A DNA stretch of 64,000 nucleotides from JABSQH01 sp039177505 (lineage in GTDB: Bacteria > Actinomycetota > Acidimicrobiia > Acidimicrobiales > Ilumatobacteraceae), in assembly GCA_039177505.1 (NCBI GenBank), contig JBCDFR010000005.1, forward strand, positions 1-64,000, given 5' to 3'. The notes beneath the pieces are model-generated. The model saw only the letters and a program-made list of their open reading frames with translations, had not been told where the DNA came from and made no database searches. Each line of letters begins with the position of its first letter. Position 1 is the stretch's first letter. The translations under genes and the position numbers were made by a program. Below are positions 18,099 to 26,155 of this stretch, piece after piece.

Positions 18099-19664
18099 TC
18101 AGTTCGCCTCTGCTGTCTCGGCATCGAGCACCGAGGTCTCGGTGCCAGCCTTGGGAGAACGCGCAACCACAAAGATCGCACCAACGACGCACGAGGCCGC
18201 GGCGAACCACATCCCCAACGAGAAGCCGTCGGTCACGGCCTGCTCGACCGAACCGGCGATGGTCGGCGCAGCCTCGCCGGCTTCGGCGGCGACGCCGAGA
18301 CCGATCGCCGGTGCTTCACGGACCACATCGGTGAGTTCGGGCGCGAGGTCTGCATCGTCGATCCCTCGCTGGTAACCCGAGGTGAACATCGAACCGATGA
18401 GTGCGATGCCGAGCGCGCCGCCCAGTTCGCGCGATACGTCGTTGATCGCTGACGCAACGCCCTGTTTCCGGGCGGGCAGCGCTTCGACGATGGCCTCGGT
18501 CGCCGGCGGCGCGGCGAGGCCCATACCGAGCCCGAACACGAGCACTGCGACGGCGAACGCCCAATACTCCGAGCCGGTCCCGAGCAGTGTGAACAGCGCG
18601 CTGCCGGTGGCCAGCACGCCGAGCCCGACGCCGCCGATCGGGCCGCGACCAAATCGTTCGGCGAGTTTCGGTGCCATCCCGCTCGCGAGCGGGATGCTGA
18701 GGCCGAGAGGCAGGAAGGCGGCGCCGATGACGAACGGGCTGTAGCCGAACACGAACGCCAAGTACTGGGCGGCGATGAAGAAGAACCCGAAGGCGGCGAA
18801 GAACTGCAGGAAGATCGAAACCGACCCCGTCGAGAATCCCCGTAGCCGGAACAGGCGCACGTCGAGGAGCGGGCGCTTCGTGCGCAGCTCCCATGTGATG
18901 AACACGCCGAGCCCGATCACTGCGACGATGAAAGACGAGATGACGAGCGTGCTTGTCCAGCCCTTGACTGGCCCTTCGATGATGCCCAGCGTGAGGGCCC
19001 CGAGCCCGACAATCGAGCTGACGCTGCCGATCGGGTCGAGGTTGGCATGCGTCGGATCGGACGTTTCGGGAACGAACGCCGCCGTCATCAGTCCGATCAC
19101 CACTCCGATCACCGCCAACGCAACGAAGATCGAACCGAACCAGTAGCTCTCGATCAGTGCGCCGGCGCCGAGCGAGCCGAGCGTGCCGCCGAGGCTCGCG
19201 CTCGCGGTCCACATGGCGACGGCGAAGCCGCGCCGCTCGGAGGGGATCACGTTGGTGATCGTCGACAGCGTGCCGGGGAAGATCAACGCCGAGAACGCTC
19301 CGCCGAGCGCGCGGGCGACGATGAGCGAGTTGATGTCGTTGGTCGTCGCCGCCCAGATCGCGGACGCCACCAGGCCGACATAGCCGATCACCATCATCCG
19401 CTTGCGTCCGAATCGGTCGCCGAGTGCCCCGGCTGGGAGCAGGAGTGCGGCGAGCGCAATGGCGTAGGCATCGATGATCCACTGCAGCTGCGACTGCGTG
19501 GCCTGAAGCTCGCGTCCGATGGTGGGGATGGCGACGTTGAGGCTGGCGACGCCGGCGATGATCACCACCACGCTGAGACACAGCGTGATGATGATCAGCG
19601 CCGACTGGCCCGGGCTGCGTTCCACCTCTTGGGTGTCGATTGGAGCAGGGGACGTGTGAGACAT
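18099..19664 (-). CDS. MFS multidrug exporter, DHA2 (14-TM) type
   Basis: 521 aa with 14 predicted helices. The first half contains the antiporter motif A variant GALGDRFGRKRMM between helices 2 and 3 and the motif-C-like glycine-rich helix GGTLGSLGAGALIES. Drug:H+ antiporter of the EmrB/QacA class in the cytoplasmic membrane; substrate unknown. Divergent from a TetR gene 73 nt away, with inverted repeats between them, which is the usual arrangement of a drug exporter and its repressor. Confidence 0.92.
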   Translation of the reverse strand: MSHTSPAPIDTQEVERSPGQSALIIITLCLSVVVIIAGVASLNVAIPTIGRELQATQSQLQWIIDAYAIALAALLLPAGALGDRFGRKRMMVIGYVGLVASAIWAATTNDINSLIVARALGGAFSALIFPGTLSTITNVIPSERRGFAVAMWTASASLGGTLGSLGAGALIESYWFGSIFVALAVIGVVIGLMTAAFVPETSDPTHANLDPIGSVSSIVGLGALTLGIIEGPVKGWTSTLVISSFIVAVIGLGVFITWELRTKRPLLDVRLFRLRGFSTGSVSIFLQFFAAFGFFFIAAQYLAFVFGYSPFVIGAAFLPLGLSIPLASGMAPKLAERFGRGPIGGVGLGVLATGSALFTLLGTGSEYWAFAVAVLVFGLGMGLAAPPATEAIVEALPARKQGVASAINDVSRELGGALGIALIGSMFTSGYQRGIDDADLAPELTDVVREAPAIGLGVAAEAGEAAPTIAGSVEQAVTDGFSLGMWFAAASCVVGAIFVVARSPKAGTETSVLDAETAEAN

Positions 19665-19688
19665 GTTGTTAGATATATCACGACATGT
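19661..19688. promoter_or_regulatory. Imperfect 28-bp inverted repeat at the exporter start
   Basis: ACATGT at 19661-19666 and again at 19683-19688 flank an AT-rich core containing GATATATC (19672-19679). The 28-bp element is an inverted repeat with 10 of 14 paired positions and covers the exporter ATG. A TetR-type operator here would block initiation at the exporter gene. Confidence 0.45.
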
Positions 19689-19694
19689 TCGCTA

Positions 19695-19711
19695 TAGAGC
19701 AAATTGTTCTA
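19695..19711. promoter_or_regulatory. Candidate TetR operator TAGAGCAAATTGTTCTA
   Basis: 17-bp palindrome with one mismatched pair (TAGA[G/A]CAA, centre A, TTG[T/C]TCTA) in the 73-bp divergent region between the DHA2 exporter and the TetR gene. It is markedly AT-rich against its surroundings. Location and symmetry suggest the main operator of the divergent TetR repressor. Confidence 0.55.
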
Positions 19712-19737
19712 AAGATCGGCCTAATATTCTGTGCACG

Positions 19738-20331
19738 ATGAACGCCGCACCATCTGCCGTTTCTCCGGCCGACTCCTCGATGCAGACCGACCCTCGGGTC
19801 GTGCGCACTCGCCGCGAGATCGCCGACGCCGTGCGCGATCTGATCATGGAGACCGGGTGGGATGCGGTGACCCATCAGCACGTTGCCGAACGCACCGGAT
19901 ATGCGCGCAACACCGTGTACCGACACTTCCCCGATCGGATCGATCTGTTCGCCCACTGCGCCGACCTCGATGATGAGTTCGGCCATGCGCCTCGCACCGG
20001 TGACGTCCGAACTGACCTCATCGGTGAGATGGCGGCGTTTCGCCGAGCGCTGTTCGAGGGGCCGGCGGGGGCGATCATGAGCGCGGTCATCGAGCGAGCC
20101 ATTCGGGATCCCGAGGCGGTCGAGATGCGCGATCGGATCGTGGCCACCGGGAGTGCACAGACGATCGAGATCCTCGAACAAGCGAAGGCCGAGGGTCGCG
20201 TCGAGCCAGACGCCGACCCGGTGGAGCTCAACGCGGCGCTGTCGGGTTCGGTGCTCTACGCCCGGTTGTGCCGCGACGTTCCGCCGACCGACGAGGCGAT
20301 CGCTGCGCTCGTCGATCGGGTGCTCGCCTGA
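19738..20331 (+). CDS. TetR/AcrR family repressor, divergent to the DHA2 exporter
   Basis: 197 aa from ATG 19738. The N-terminal helix-turn-helix is at about residues 22-68 (RREIADAVRDLIMETGWDA, then HQHVAERTGYARNTVYRHF). The C-terminal ligand domain is helical and ends DEAIAALVDRVLA. It probably represses the DHA2 exporter and itself through the palindromes between the genes. Earlier in-frame starts exist but would run into the operator region. Confidence 0.88.
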   Translation: MNAAPSAVSPADSSMQTDPRVVRTRREIADAVRDLIMETGWDAVTHQHVAERTGYARNTVYRHFPDRIDLFAHCADLDDEFGHAPRTGDVRTDLIGEMAAFRRALFEGPAGAIMSAVIERAIRDPEAVEMRDRIVATGSAQTIEILEQAKAEGRVEPDADPVELNAALSGSVLYARLCRDVPPTDEAIAALVDRVLA

Positions 20332-20429
20332 CCGTTTGCGATCACGGTCTTTCGCCGATCGGCTACCGGCCTTTCCTGCGGCCTTACCTGCCGGGGCGAG
20401 ACTCGTCGGCGAGTGAGAGGAGCTCGATC

Positions 20430-21203
20430 GTGACAACCCGTACCACAATCGTGGCCGTTGCTGCCGCCGCCGTGGTGCTCGGCGCGTGTGGCAGCGACAA
20501 CGCCTCTACGACCGCATCGGACACCGCAGCGACGCTCGCGCCAGCCGCAGCGCCCGATACAACGTCTGTCCCGACGGCCGCGGCGACCGACTCCGCCATG
20601 ACAAGCGACCAGGCGAGTGAGACCCACACGTTTGTTGCTGAGGTGTGGGCCGACAACTGGTTCGCGTTGTATGTCGATGGCGAGCTGGTCGGTGAGGACT
20701 CGGTGCCGATCACGACGGAGCGATCGTTCAACGCCGAGACGATCACCTTTGATGCCAGCTATCCCTTCACGGTCGCGGTCGAAGCCAAGGACTTCATCGA
20801 GACCGACTCCGGTCTGGAGTACATCGGGCAACAGAACCAGCAGATCGGCGACGGCGGATTCATCGTGCAGATCACCGATACGTCCACGGGCGAGGTCGTC
20901 GCCGTCAGCAACGGTGATTGGGCCGCGCTCCCGATTCATCAGGCGCCGTTGAATCCTGAGTGCGTACGTTCAGCGACACCAGATACGGACTGCGAGAGTG
21001 CGATCATCGACGCGCCGATCGGTTGGACCGAGGTCGGATTCGACGACAGTGCGTGGGCGGCGGCCACCGTGTGGCCCGAGTCGGCGGTATCGCCGAAGGA
21101 TGGCTACAACGAGATCGACTGGGACGACGCTGCTCAGCTAATCTGGGGCGCCGACCTCGAGATCGACAACACCGTGCTCCTCCGAACGACGGTGGTCGGC
21201 TAG
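20430..21203 (+). CDS. Lipoprotein with two beta-sandwich-like regions
   Basis: 257 aa from GTG 20430, with GAGAGGAG upstream. Signal peptide VTTRTTIVAVAAAAVVLGAC, lipobox LGAC with Cys about 20, then an Ala/Thr linker to about 60. The exported part has WADNWFALYVDGELVGED and a later GWTEVGFDDSAW segment, the look of galactose-binding-like jelly rolls; a Cys pair lies between them (PECVRSATPDTDCES). Probably binds a carbohydrate or other envelope ligand, but no catalytic residues are recognised. It sits between the TetR gene and the initiator tRNA. Confidence 0.75.
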   Translation: MTTRTTIVAVAAAAVVLGACGSDNASTTASDTAATLAPAAAPDTTSVPTAAATDSAMTSDQASETHTFVAEVWADNWFALYVDGELVGEDSVPITTERSFNAETITFDASYPFTVAVEAKDFIETDSGLEYIGQQNQQIGDGGFIVQITDTSTGEVVAVSNGDWAALPIHQAPLNPECVRSATPDTDCESAIIDAPIGWTEVGFDDSAWAAATVWPESAVSPKDGYNEIDWDDAAQLIWGADLEIDNTVLLRTTVVG

Positions 21204-21211
21204 CGCGCCGG

Positions 21212-21240
21212 TTGTCAACGCTGTTCACCGGGCGTATTCT
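21212..21240 (+). promoter_or_regulatory. Promoter of the initiator tRNA gene
   Basis: TTGTCA at 21212-21217 and TATTCT at 21235-21240 are separated by 17 nt and lie 15 nt before the mature tRNA 5-prime end. This matches a housekeeping sigma-70-type promoter. Confidence 0.6.
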
Positions 21241-21255
21241 TGAGGTCCACTTCGA

Positions 21256-21332
<77 letters not shown>

Positions 21333-21336
21333 ACGA

Positions 21337-21370
21337 AAGCCCTGGTAGATCGCAAGATCTGCCAGGGCTT
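21337..21370 (+). terminator. Hairpin terminator after the initiator tRNA
   Basis: A 15-bp stem (AAGCCCTGGTAGATC with its complement, one G-T pair) closed by a GCAA tetraloop begins 4 nt after the tRNA CCA end. The T tract behind it is weak, as often in high-GC actinobacteria. Confidence 0.75.
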
Positions 21371-21424
21371 CGTCGTGTCATGGGGTCGGCGCGCCCAGAG
21401 AGCGATCGAGCTCACAGGCGCTCG

Positions 21425-21769
21425 TCAGCCCGGGAGTTTGAACACCGACACGACGGTGGCGCCGCCGACCGAGCGGAACTCTTCGTGGTCGGTTCCCGCT
21501 TGGGCCCCGTATGCATGGCCCGCCTGCATCTCGACCCCGTTGGAGACCAGGTCACCCTCCATGACGTAGGTGAACTCCGCCTCTTCGTGGTGGTGAGATC
21601 CACCGACGTAGCCGGGTTCGAACTTGAAGAGCGCGATCACCTTTCCGTCGGCTGCGGCGAGCATCTTCATCGCCACGCCCTCGCCCATCGGTTGCCACTC
21701 CAGCGCGCCGGCGTCTGAGAACGCCCATCCGGTGAGGTCGAAGCTGGTGTCGGTCAATGTCTCGGCCAT
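21425..21769 (-). CDS. Cupin domain protein
   Basis: 114 aa, one beta-barrel cupin. Metal-binding motif 1 is G-Y-V-G-G-S-H-H-H-E-E-A-E with two His and one Glu as ligands; motif 2 is weaker (AGHAYGAQAGTDHE). Similar to ChrR-like or small single-domain cupins that bind Zn, Mn or Fe. The substrate is unknown. Transcribed alone on the minus strand, 75 nt before the end of the AraC-fusion gene. Confidence 0.85.
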   Translation of the reverse strand: MAETLTDTSFDLTGWAFSDAGALEWQPMGEGVAMKMLAAADGKVIALFKFEPGYVGGSHHHEEAEFTYVMEGDLVSNGVEMQAGHAYGAQAGTDHEEFRSVGGATVVSVFKLPG

Positions 21770-21843
21770 CCCCGCAGTCTTTCACGCTGCGTGGCGCGTC
21801 GGAGCAGGATGGCGCTGATTGCGCTCTTGGTGCTACGCCGTGG

Positions 21844-23925
21844 TCAACCCTCGCTCGGAGACGGTGCGAGCTCGGGTGACGATGGCGGTGCGTCGGCGAG
21901 GAATGCCCAGAGGTCGTCGATCACCTTGTGCTCGGCGAGCACGCCAGCGGAGTGCCAGTGTCCACCGACGACATAGGCCCGGCCGTTCTGAACTGCGTCG
22001 AGTTGCCCCCACAGAGGATTGCCGGTGATCGCGGCGAGCAACTCTTCGTTGCCTGCCCCCGGCTGGTTCGCGTACAGGAAGAGGACATCGGCATCGGCTT
22101 GGTCGAGCCACAGTTCCTGGCTGAGCTGTTCGGTGAACAAGCCGTCGGCGTTGGCGAACGCTGCTTGCGACGGCGGCCGCTGGATGCCGAGTTGTTCGAG
22201 GGTGATGCCTGCCGACGATCCGGCAAGACGGAGTTGGAGTGCGTTGTCGGGGCGTGCCCGGACGACCGAGACCGTCTGGCCGTCGAGCGAATCTCCGAGG
22301 GCAGCACTGAGCTCGCCGAGGCGGCGGTCGGCGTCTGCGATCAGCGCCTCGATGTCATCGCTGACGTTCATCGCGTCACCGACGAATCGGAACTCCGTTC
22401 GCCAATCGGCCCCGGTCTCCGAAGAGTCGAACTCGACGGTGGGTGCGATCTCGCGCAGTAGTTCCATCTCTTCGGGTGCGACGAACCCTCCAGTGGCGAC
22501 GATCAGATCGGGAGCTGCCGCGGCGACGGCTTCGATGTTGATCTGAAACGCGCCTGCATCACCGAGCCCCGCGGTCGCCGCCTCGATGGCGGGTACCCAC
22601 TCCGGGTGGGTGGCGTCGAGGAATGCCGAGTACGCCGACGAACCGACTGCGAAGTCGGTACCGGTCACCAACATCACTTCGACCGGAGCGAACCCGATCG
22701 GGACGATTCGCTCCGGATTCGTTGGAATGCACACCGGATCACCCAGCAGCCGATCGTCGTCGAACAGTCTGGCGCCTTCCGCACACCCGTCGTCGACGCC
22801 CTCCGTCGCAGCGGCGGTGGTGGTCACGATGGTGTCAACCGGGACGGTCGGCTCGCTCGAGGTCGGTGCGGTCGTCGACGCTGTAGGGGGCGCAGTCGAG
22901 GTCGAATCGCTCGCAATTGCTGCATCGACAGCCGTTGGCGAGGTCGTGGCGGTGCTGGCGCTGTCGTCGGTATCGGCATCACTGCAGGCCGTTGCGAGGA
23001 GCAGCATTCCGGCAGCGGCCAGGCTCGTTGCGCGCGTCGAATATCCGTTGAAGTCGATCGAGGGGAACGGCACCGCTTCACATTCATCGATCTGACCGCG
23101 CCGGAGAGGCCACTCGTGCTGCTGATCCGGAACGGTTGTCGGCGACGATCGGGCGAACTGCGACGGGGGAATCCCGACTGCCGCCTTGAACGCACGAGTG
23201 AACCCAGCGCGCGACGAATAGCCGCAGCGGCGAGCCACGGTTTCGACCGGTTGACCCGCTCGCAACATCGATACCGCGGAACCGATCCGCAGTTCGGCGC
23301 GCCATGTGGTGAATGGCAGCCCGGTCTCCACGGCGAAGCGGCGGCGAAACGTCCGTTCCACGTAGCCGGCCGCCGCGGCGAGTATCCCGATGGACCGTTG
23401 GTCCGATGGGTCGGCGACGAGCTCCAGCGCAACCTTGCGAATACCGGCGTCAGCGGGCAGCGGAAGGTCGACCGGTGCGCGGAGTTGTGCGTGGGCGAGT
23501 TGGTCGACCACGGCAGAGAGCACGTCGGCGGCCCACGGCTGGGTCGACTGCGCCGGAAGCCACTCGAGGAGCGCGGTGACGCCGCTGTGCAGCACGAGGT
23601 GGGCCGTACGCGACCATGTCGAAGGGCAGCTGGAGGCTCGAAACTTTGCACTCCCCACCGACGCCGTGCCGTGCACGCGTATCGGCGTGCCGGCCCGCAC
23701 CCAGAGCGCGTCTGGTGCCAGCAACAGCGTGCTTCGGTGTCCGGCCGTGACGTGTGTCGCCGTGTGGTCGAGCGGCCACACGAGGTGGTGGTACTCCGCC
23801 GGCGGAGCCGGCGTGACCTGGTCCGGGTCTTCGTCGCGAACGAAGACACTGCTGAGATACACTGCGCACAGCTCGACGCCATCGCTGCTGACCAATGGCC
23901 ATCGTGCCGAGCCGTTCGCCAGCAT
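21844..23925 (-). CDS. AraC-type regulator fused in frame to a siderophore-binding lipoprotein domain
   Basis: 693 aa from ATG 23925 (GAGAGGA just upstream). Residues about 1-150 are an AraC sensor-like region; 155-262 form the AraC double helix-turn-helix (RSIGILAAAAGYVERTFRRR, then ETVARRCGYSSRAGFTRAF). At about 300-314 a hydrophobic stretch ends in a lipobox, LLLATAC with Cys 314, then a Ser/Thr/Pro linker to about 375, and residues 395-680 are a periplasmic iron-siderophore binding fold (NPERIVPIGFAPVEVML; PDLIVATGG; GGHWHSAGVLA). No stop separates the halves. An internal GTG at 23073 could start the lipoprotein separately. Bacillus Btr is a known AraC-FeuA-like fusion, but lacks a lipobox. 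Likely controls or serves iron uptake. Confidence 0.82.
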   Translation of the reverse strand: MLANGSARWPLVSSDGVELCAVYLSSVFVRDEDPDQVTPAPPAEYHHLVWPLDHTATHVTAGHRSTLLLAPDALWVRAGTPIRVHGTASVGSAKFRASSCPSTWSRTAHLVLHSGVTALLEWLPAQSTQPWAADVLSAVVDQLAHAQLRAPVDLPLPADAGIRKVALELVADPSDQRSIGILAAAAGYVERTFRRRFAVETGLPFTTWRAELRIGSAVSMLRAGQPVETVARRCGYSSRAGFTRAFKAAVGIPPSQFARSSPTTVPDQQHEWPLRRGQIDECEAVPFPSIDFNGYSTRATSLAAAGMLLLATACSDADTDDSASTATTSPTAVDAAIASDSTSTAPPTASTTAPTSSEPTVPVDTIVTTTAAATEGVDDGCAEGARLFDDDRLLGDPVCIPTNPERIVPIGFAPVEVMLVTGTDFAVGSSAYSAFLDATHPEWVPAIEAATAGLGDAGAFQINIEAVAAAAPDLIVATGGFVAPEEMELLREIAPTVEFDSSETGADWRTEFRFVGDAMNVSDDIEALIADADRRLGELSAALGDSLDGQTVSVVRARPDNALQLRLAGSSAGITLEQLGIQRPPSQAAFANADGLFTEQLSQELWLDQADADVLFLYANQPGAGNEELLAAITGNPLWGQLDAVQNGRAYVVGGHWHSAGVLAEHKVIDDLWAFLADAPPSSPELAPSPSEG

Positions 23926-24222
23926 CGGTCCTCTCGTACCGCGAGGGCCTCTGAGCCCTCGGCTGTCGAGCATTCGGGAACCTTATCGCTCTGGAGTTGG
24001 TAAGCCGAAGACCGGCTTTGTGGAGATCGTGGAGTGATTCGCCCGTGTCGATTTGGACGAGCACGCTGTGCCGGTGGGTGGGTTCGTTTCTCGAAACGTG
24101 GTCGGGATGAGCCGGGTGCCGTCGGTTGCGGTGGCCGTTGCTCTCATCGACCGGTTGCGGCGGGCGGTATCGCCGAGTGACACTTCGGCTGCACGACACG
24201 TGCTTCGAACAGGAGGTCACCG

Positions 24223-24627
24223 ATGTCTCAGCTGGATGCAACCGACGCGCCGATCGACATCGTCAACCGGTTCATTCGGTTGATCAACGATCGCGAGCTC
24301 GATGCTGCGGTGGCGTTGTGCGCCGCCGACGTCGAGTATGACAACGTGCCGATGGGCGCGAACCACGGTCGGGACGCAACGCGCGACTTCCTGGCACCGA
24401 TGCTCAGCGGCCTCGACGACGTCGAGTTCATCGTGCACCGCGAAGCTGCTACCGGGAAGATCGTGATGAACGAGCGCACCGATCGTTTCGTCAAGAACGG
24501 CCAGACCGCCGACATTGCCGTGGTCGGCGTGTTCGAGCTGAACGATGCCGGCGAGATCGCGCTGTGGCGCGACTACTTCGACATGGGTGCGGTCGACGCC
24601 CTGATGCAACTCCTTCAGTCCAGTTGA
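24223..24627 (+). CDS. Limonene-1,2-epoxide hydrolase/SnoaL-like protein
   Basis: 134 aa; SD AGGAGG 6 nt before the ATG. A cystatin-like alpha+beta fold of the NTF2 superfamily. It retains the limonene-epoxide hydrolase Asp-Arg-Asp pattern: Arg85 and Asp87 in NERTDRF and Asp117 in WRDYFD. That suggests epoxide or lactone chemistry, although many relatives have unknown substrates. Its last 13 nt overlap the convergent SnoaL gene. Confidence 0.82.
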   Translation: MSQLDATDAPIDIVNRFIRLINDRELDAAVALCAADVEYDNVPMGANHGRDATRDFLAPMLSGLDDVEFIVHREAATGKIVMNERTDRFVKNGQTADIAVVGVFELNDAGEIALWRDYFDMGAVDALMQLLQSS

Positions 24628-25040
24628 GCGCCCGGCAACCCGCCCGGCTGCTGCCATACGGCGGTCATCGTCATCGCCGTGATCTGCCAGCCACCGACCG
24701 ATCGGCTGAGTTCGAAGCGGTAGTCGCCTCCCAGGGTCCACATCCGGTCGGTGTACTGGTGCGACGCGATGAACTGAGCCGTGGCGGTTGCCCGGTCGCC
24801 GTCGGTGTCGACGAGGTGGTTGCTCACCAAGTGCTGATGCGCCGGCACGGTGGCGAAGTGGTCGCGCCAGCCGCCGACGATGTCGGCGGGGGACAGGGTC
24901 GTCGGCTCGCCGCCCTGAAGTGAGGTGTAGTCGAGGCGCACCTCGTCGGCAAAGACCGCTTCGACGGCGTTCCACTCGTGGTGATCGGTGTGCCACAACA
25001 GGCGTGTGATGGTGTCGATGATGTCGCCGCGTGTGGACAT
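24615..25040 (-). CDS. SnoaL-like polyketide cyclase/NTF2 fold protein
   Basis: 141 aa from ATG 25040 with GGAAGGA upstream. An NTF2-like fold: N-terminal helix (ITRLLWHTDHHEWNAVEAVF), the DEVRLDYTSLQGGEP strand and hairpin, and a terminal beta sheet (GGWQITAMTMTAVWQQ). A His/Asp set resembles SnoaL_4-type hydratases or ring-hydroxylating dioxygenase beta-like proteins, but activity is unknown. It is downstream of the alpha/beta hydrolase on the same strand, with a 68-nt gap, so co-transcription is plausible. Confidence 0.8.
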   Translation of the reverse strand: MSTRGDIIDTITRLLWHTDHHEWNAVEAVFADEVRLDYTSLQGGEPTTLSPADIVGGWRDHFATVPAHQHLVSNHLVDTDGDRATATAQFIASHQYTDRMWTLGGDYRFELSRSVGGWQITAMTMTAVWQQPGGLPGAQLD

Positions 25041-25108
25041 GTTGTTCCTTCCTGATCGCTGTGGGCCTGACCGCTGTGGGCCTGATCGTGATGGGGCGTC
25101 GTACCCGC

Positions 25109-26005
25109 CTACAGATGGGTGCGGAAGTGCTCGACGACGGCGTCGGTAGCCACCGTGACCTGCGCCGGCTGGTCGTAGAAGTCGAGCTGGCCGCCGCTCG
25201 TCCAGATGATGTTCTTGGTGCCGGCGAGCTGGTCGAAGAACGAACGAGCGCCGTCGGGCACAGCGCCGTCCTCGGAGTGCACCATCTGCACCGGAACGGA
25301 AATCAAGGGCGCGGTGTCGATCGGGTTGAATCGCAGCCACGGCTCCCACGACATCACCGCGAGTCGGGCGTCCCATTCGGGAACCGCTCCGCGCTCGGGA
25401 TCGAGGTAGTAGTCGTACGGGCCATACATCGCGGCTGATTCGTCGGTCTCGGAGATCGCCGGCATGAACTCGACGACTCCGGACGTGCGATAGGTCGCCT
25501 CGGCTTCCTTGGAGAGCTCGATCCGTTGGGCGACTCCTCCAGCACCGCCGTAGTACGGGGCCACCAGTTCGGTGTTGTGTAGCCAGGGTGCGATCAGCCC
25601 GAGCGCCGCGACTCGATCGTCACTGCTGGCGTTCACGGCCTGGTAGCCGGCCGATGCGCACACGCCGAGTGCACCGATGCGGCCCGTGTCGACTCCGTCG
25701 AGTTCGCTGGCGAAGCCGATCGCCGCGTGGATGTCTTCGGCCTTGCGCGCCGGGTGCTCCCAGTCGCGGGGGTCGCCCTCGCTCTGGCCGAACCCGCGGA
25801 AGTCGAATGTGAATGCAGCGATCCCGCGCGCCGCAAGTTGACGTGCGTAGAAGTTGGCCTGCTGTTCTTTCGACGTGGTCCACGACCCGGTCACCACCAC
25901 GATCGGTGCCCGGGTCGCGTGCTGCTCGACGGGGCGAAACAGATCGCCGACCAGGCGGTCGCCGTGGCTCTCGAATCGAACTCGATCGGTGGTGAAGGTG
26001 GACAT
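25109..26005 (-). CDS. Alpha/beta hydrolase
   Basis: 298 aa; SD AGGAG before the ATG. Core elements: oxyanion strand PIVVVTGSWTTSKEQ, FDFRGFGQSEGDPRDW, and the nucleophile elbow GVCASAGY where Ser118 sits in C-x-S-x-G rather than G-x-S-x-G. Acid and His candidates follow near VHSEDGAVPDG and the C-terminus. Related to the YcjY/dienelactone-hydrolase-like esterases. Divergent from the LysR gene; probable substrate an ester or lactone in the local catabolic region. Confidence 0.86.
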   Translation of the reverse strand: MSTFTTDRVRFESHGDRLVGDLFRPVEQHATRAPIVVVTGSWTTSKEQQANFYARQLAARGIAAFTFDFRGFGQSEGDPRDWEHPARKAEDIHAAIGFASELDGVDTGRIGALGVCASAGYQAVNASSDDRVAALGLIAPWLHNTELVAPYYGGAGGVAQRIELSKEAEATYRTSGVVEFMPAISETDESAAMYGPYDYYLDPERGAVPEWDARLAVMSWEPWLRFNPIDTAPLISVPVQMVHSEDGAVPDGARSFFDQLAGTKNIIWTSGGQLDFYDQPAQVTVATDAVVEHFRTHL

Positions 26006-26121
26006 GACTCGGCTCCTGACGGGTGGGGGAGTGTTGCGTGATCCCCACCGTGAGGCCGCTCTCGTCGGATGTCCAAGACCTCCTGTGATGCGCGTTAGTT
26101 ATCAGATCGCCGCCGGCGCAT

Positions 26122-26155
26122 AGGTCGCGTACGTGGACGTCCACGTACGCGACCT
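26122..26155. promoter_or_regulatory. Perfect 34-bp palindrome across the LysR start codon
   Basis: The half-site AGGTCGCGTACGTGGAC (26122-26138) is followed immediately by its exact reverse complement (26139-26155). The GTG start of the LysR gene (26133) lies inside the left arm, and the palindrome also lies 117 nt from the divergent hydrolase start. It may be an autoregulatory operator, and in mRNA would hide the start region. Confidence 0.8.

Noticed and set aside
24223..25040. Fusion of the two overlapping SnoaL/LEH genes
   Set aside because: They are on opposite strands and only overlap by 13 nt at their ends.
25031..25438. Plus-strand ORF across the hydrolase/SnoaL gap
   Set aside because: It is antisense to the alpha/beta hydrolase and has no domain or SD.
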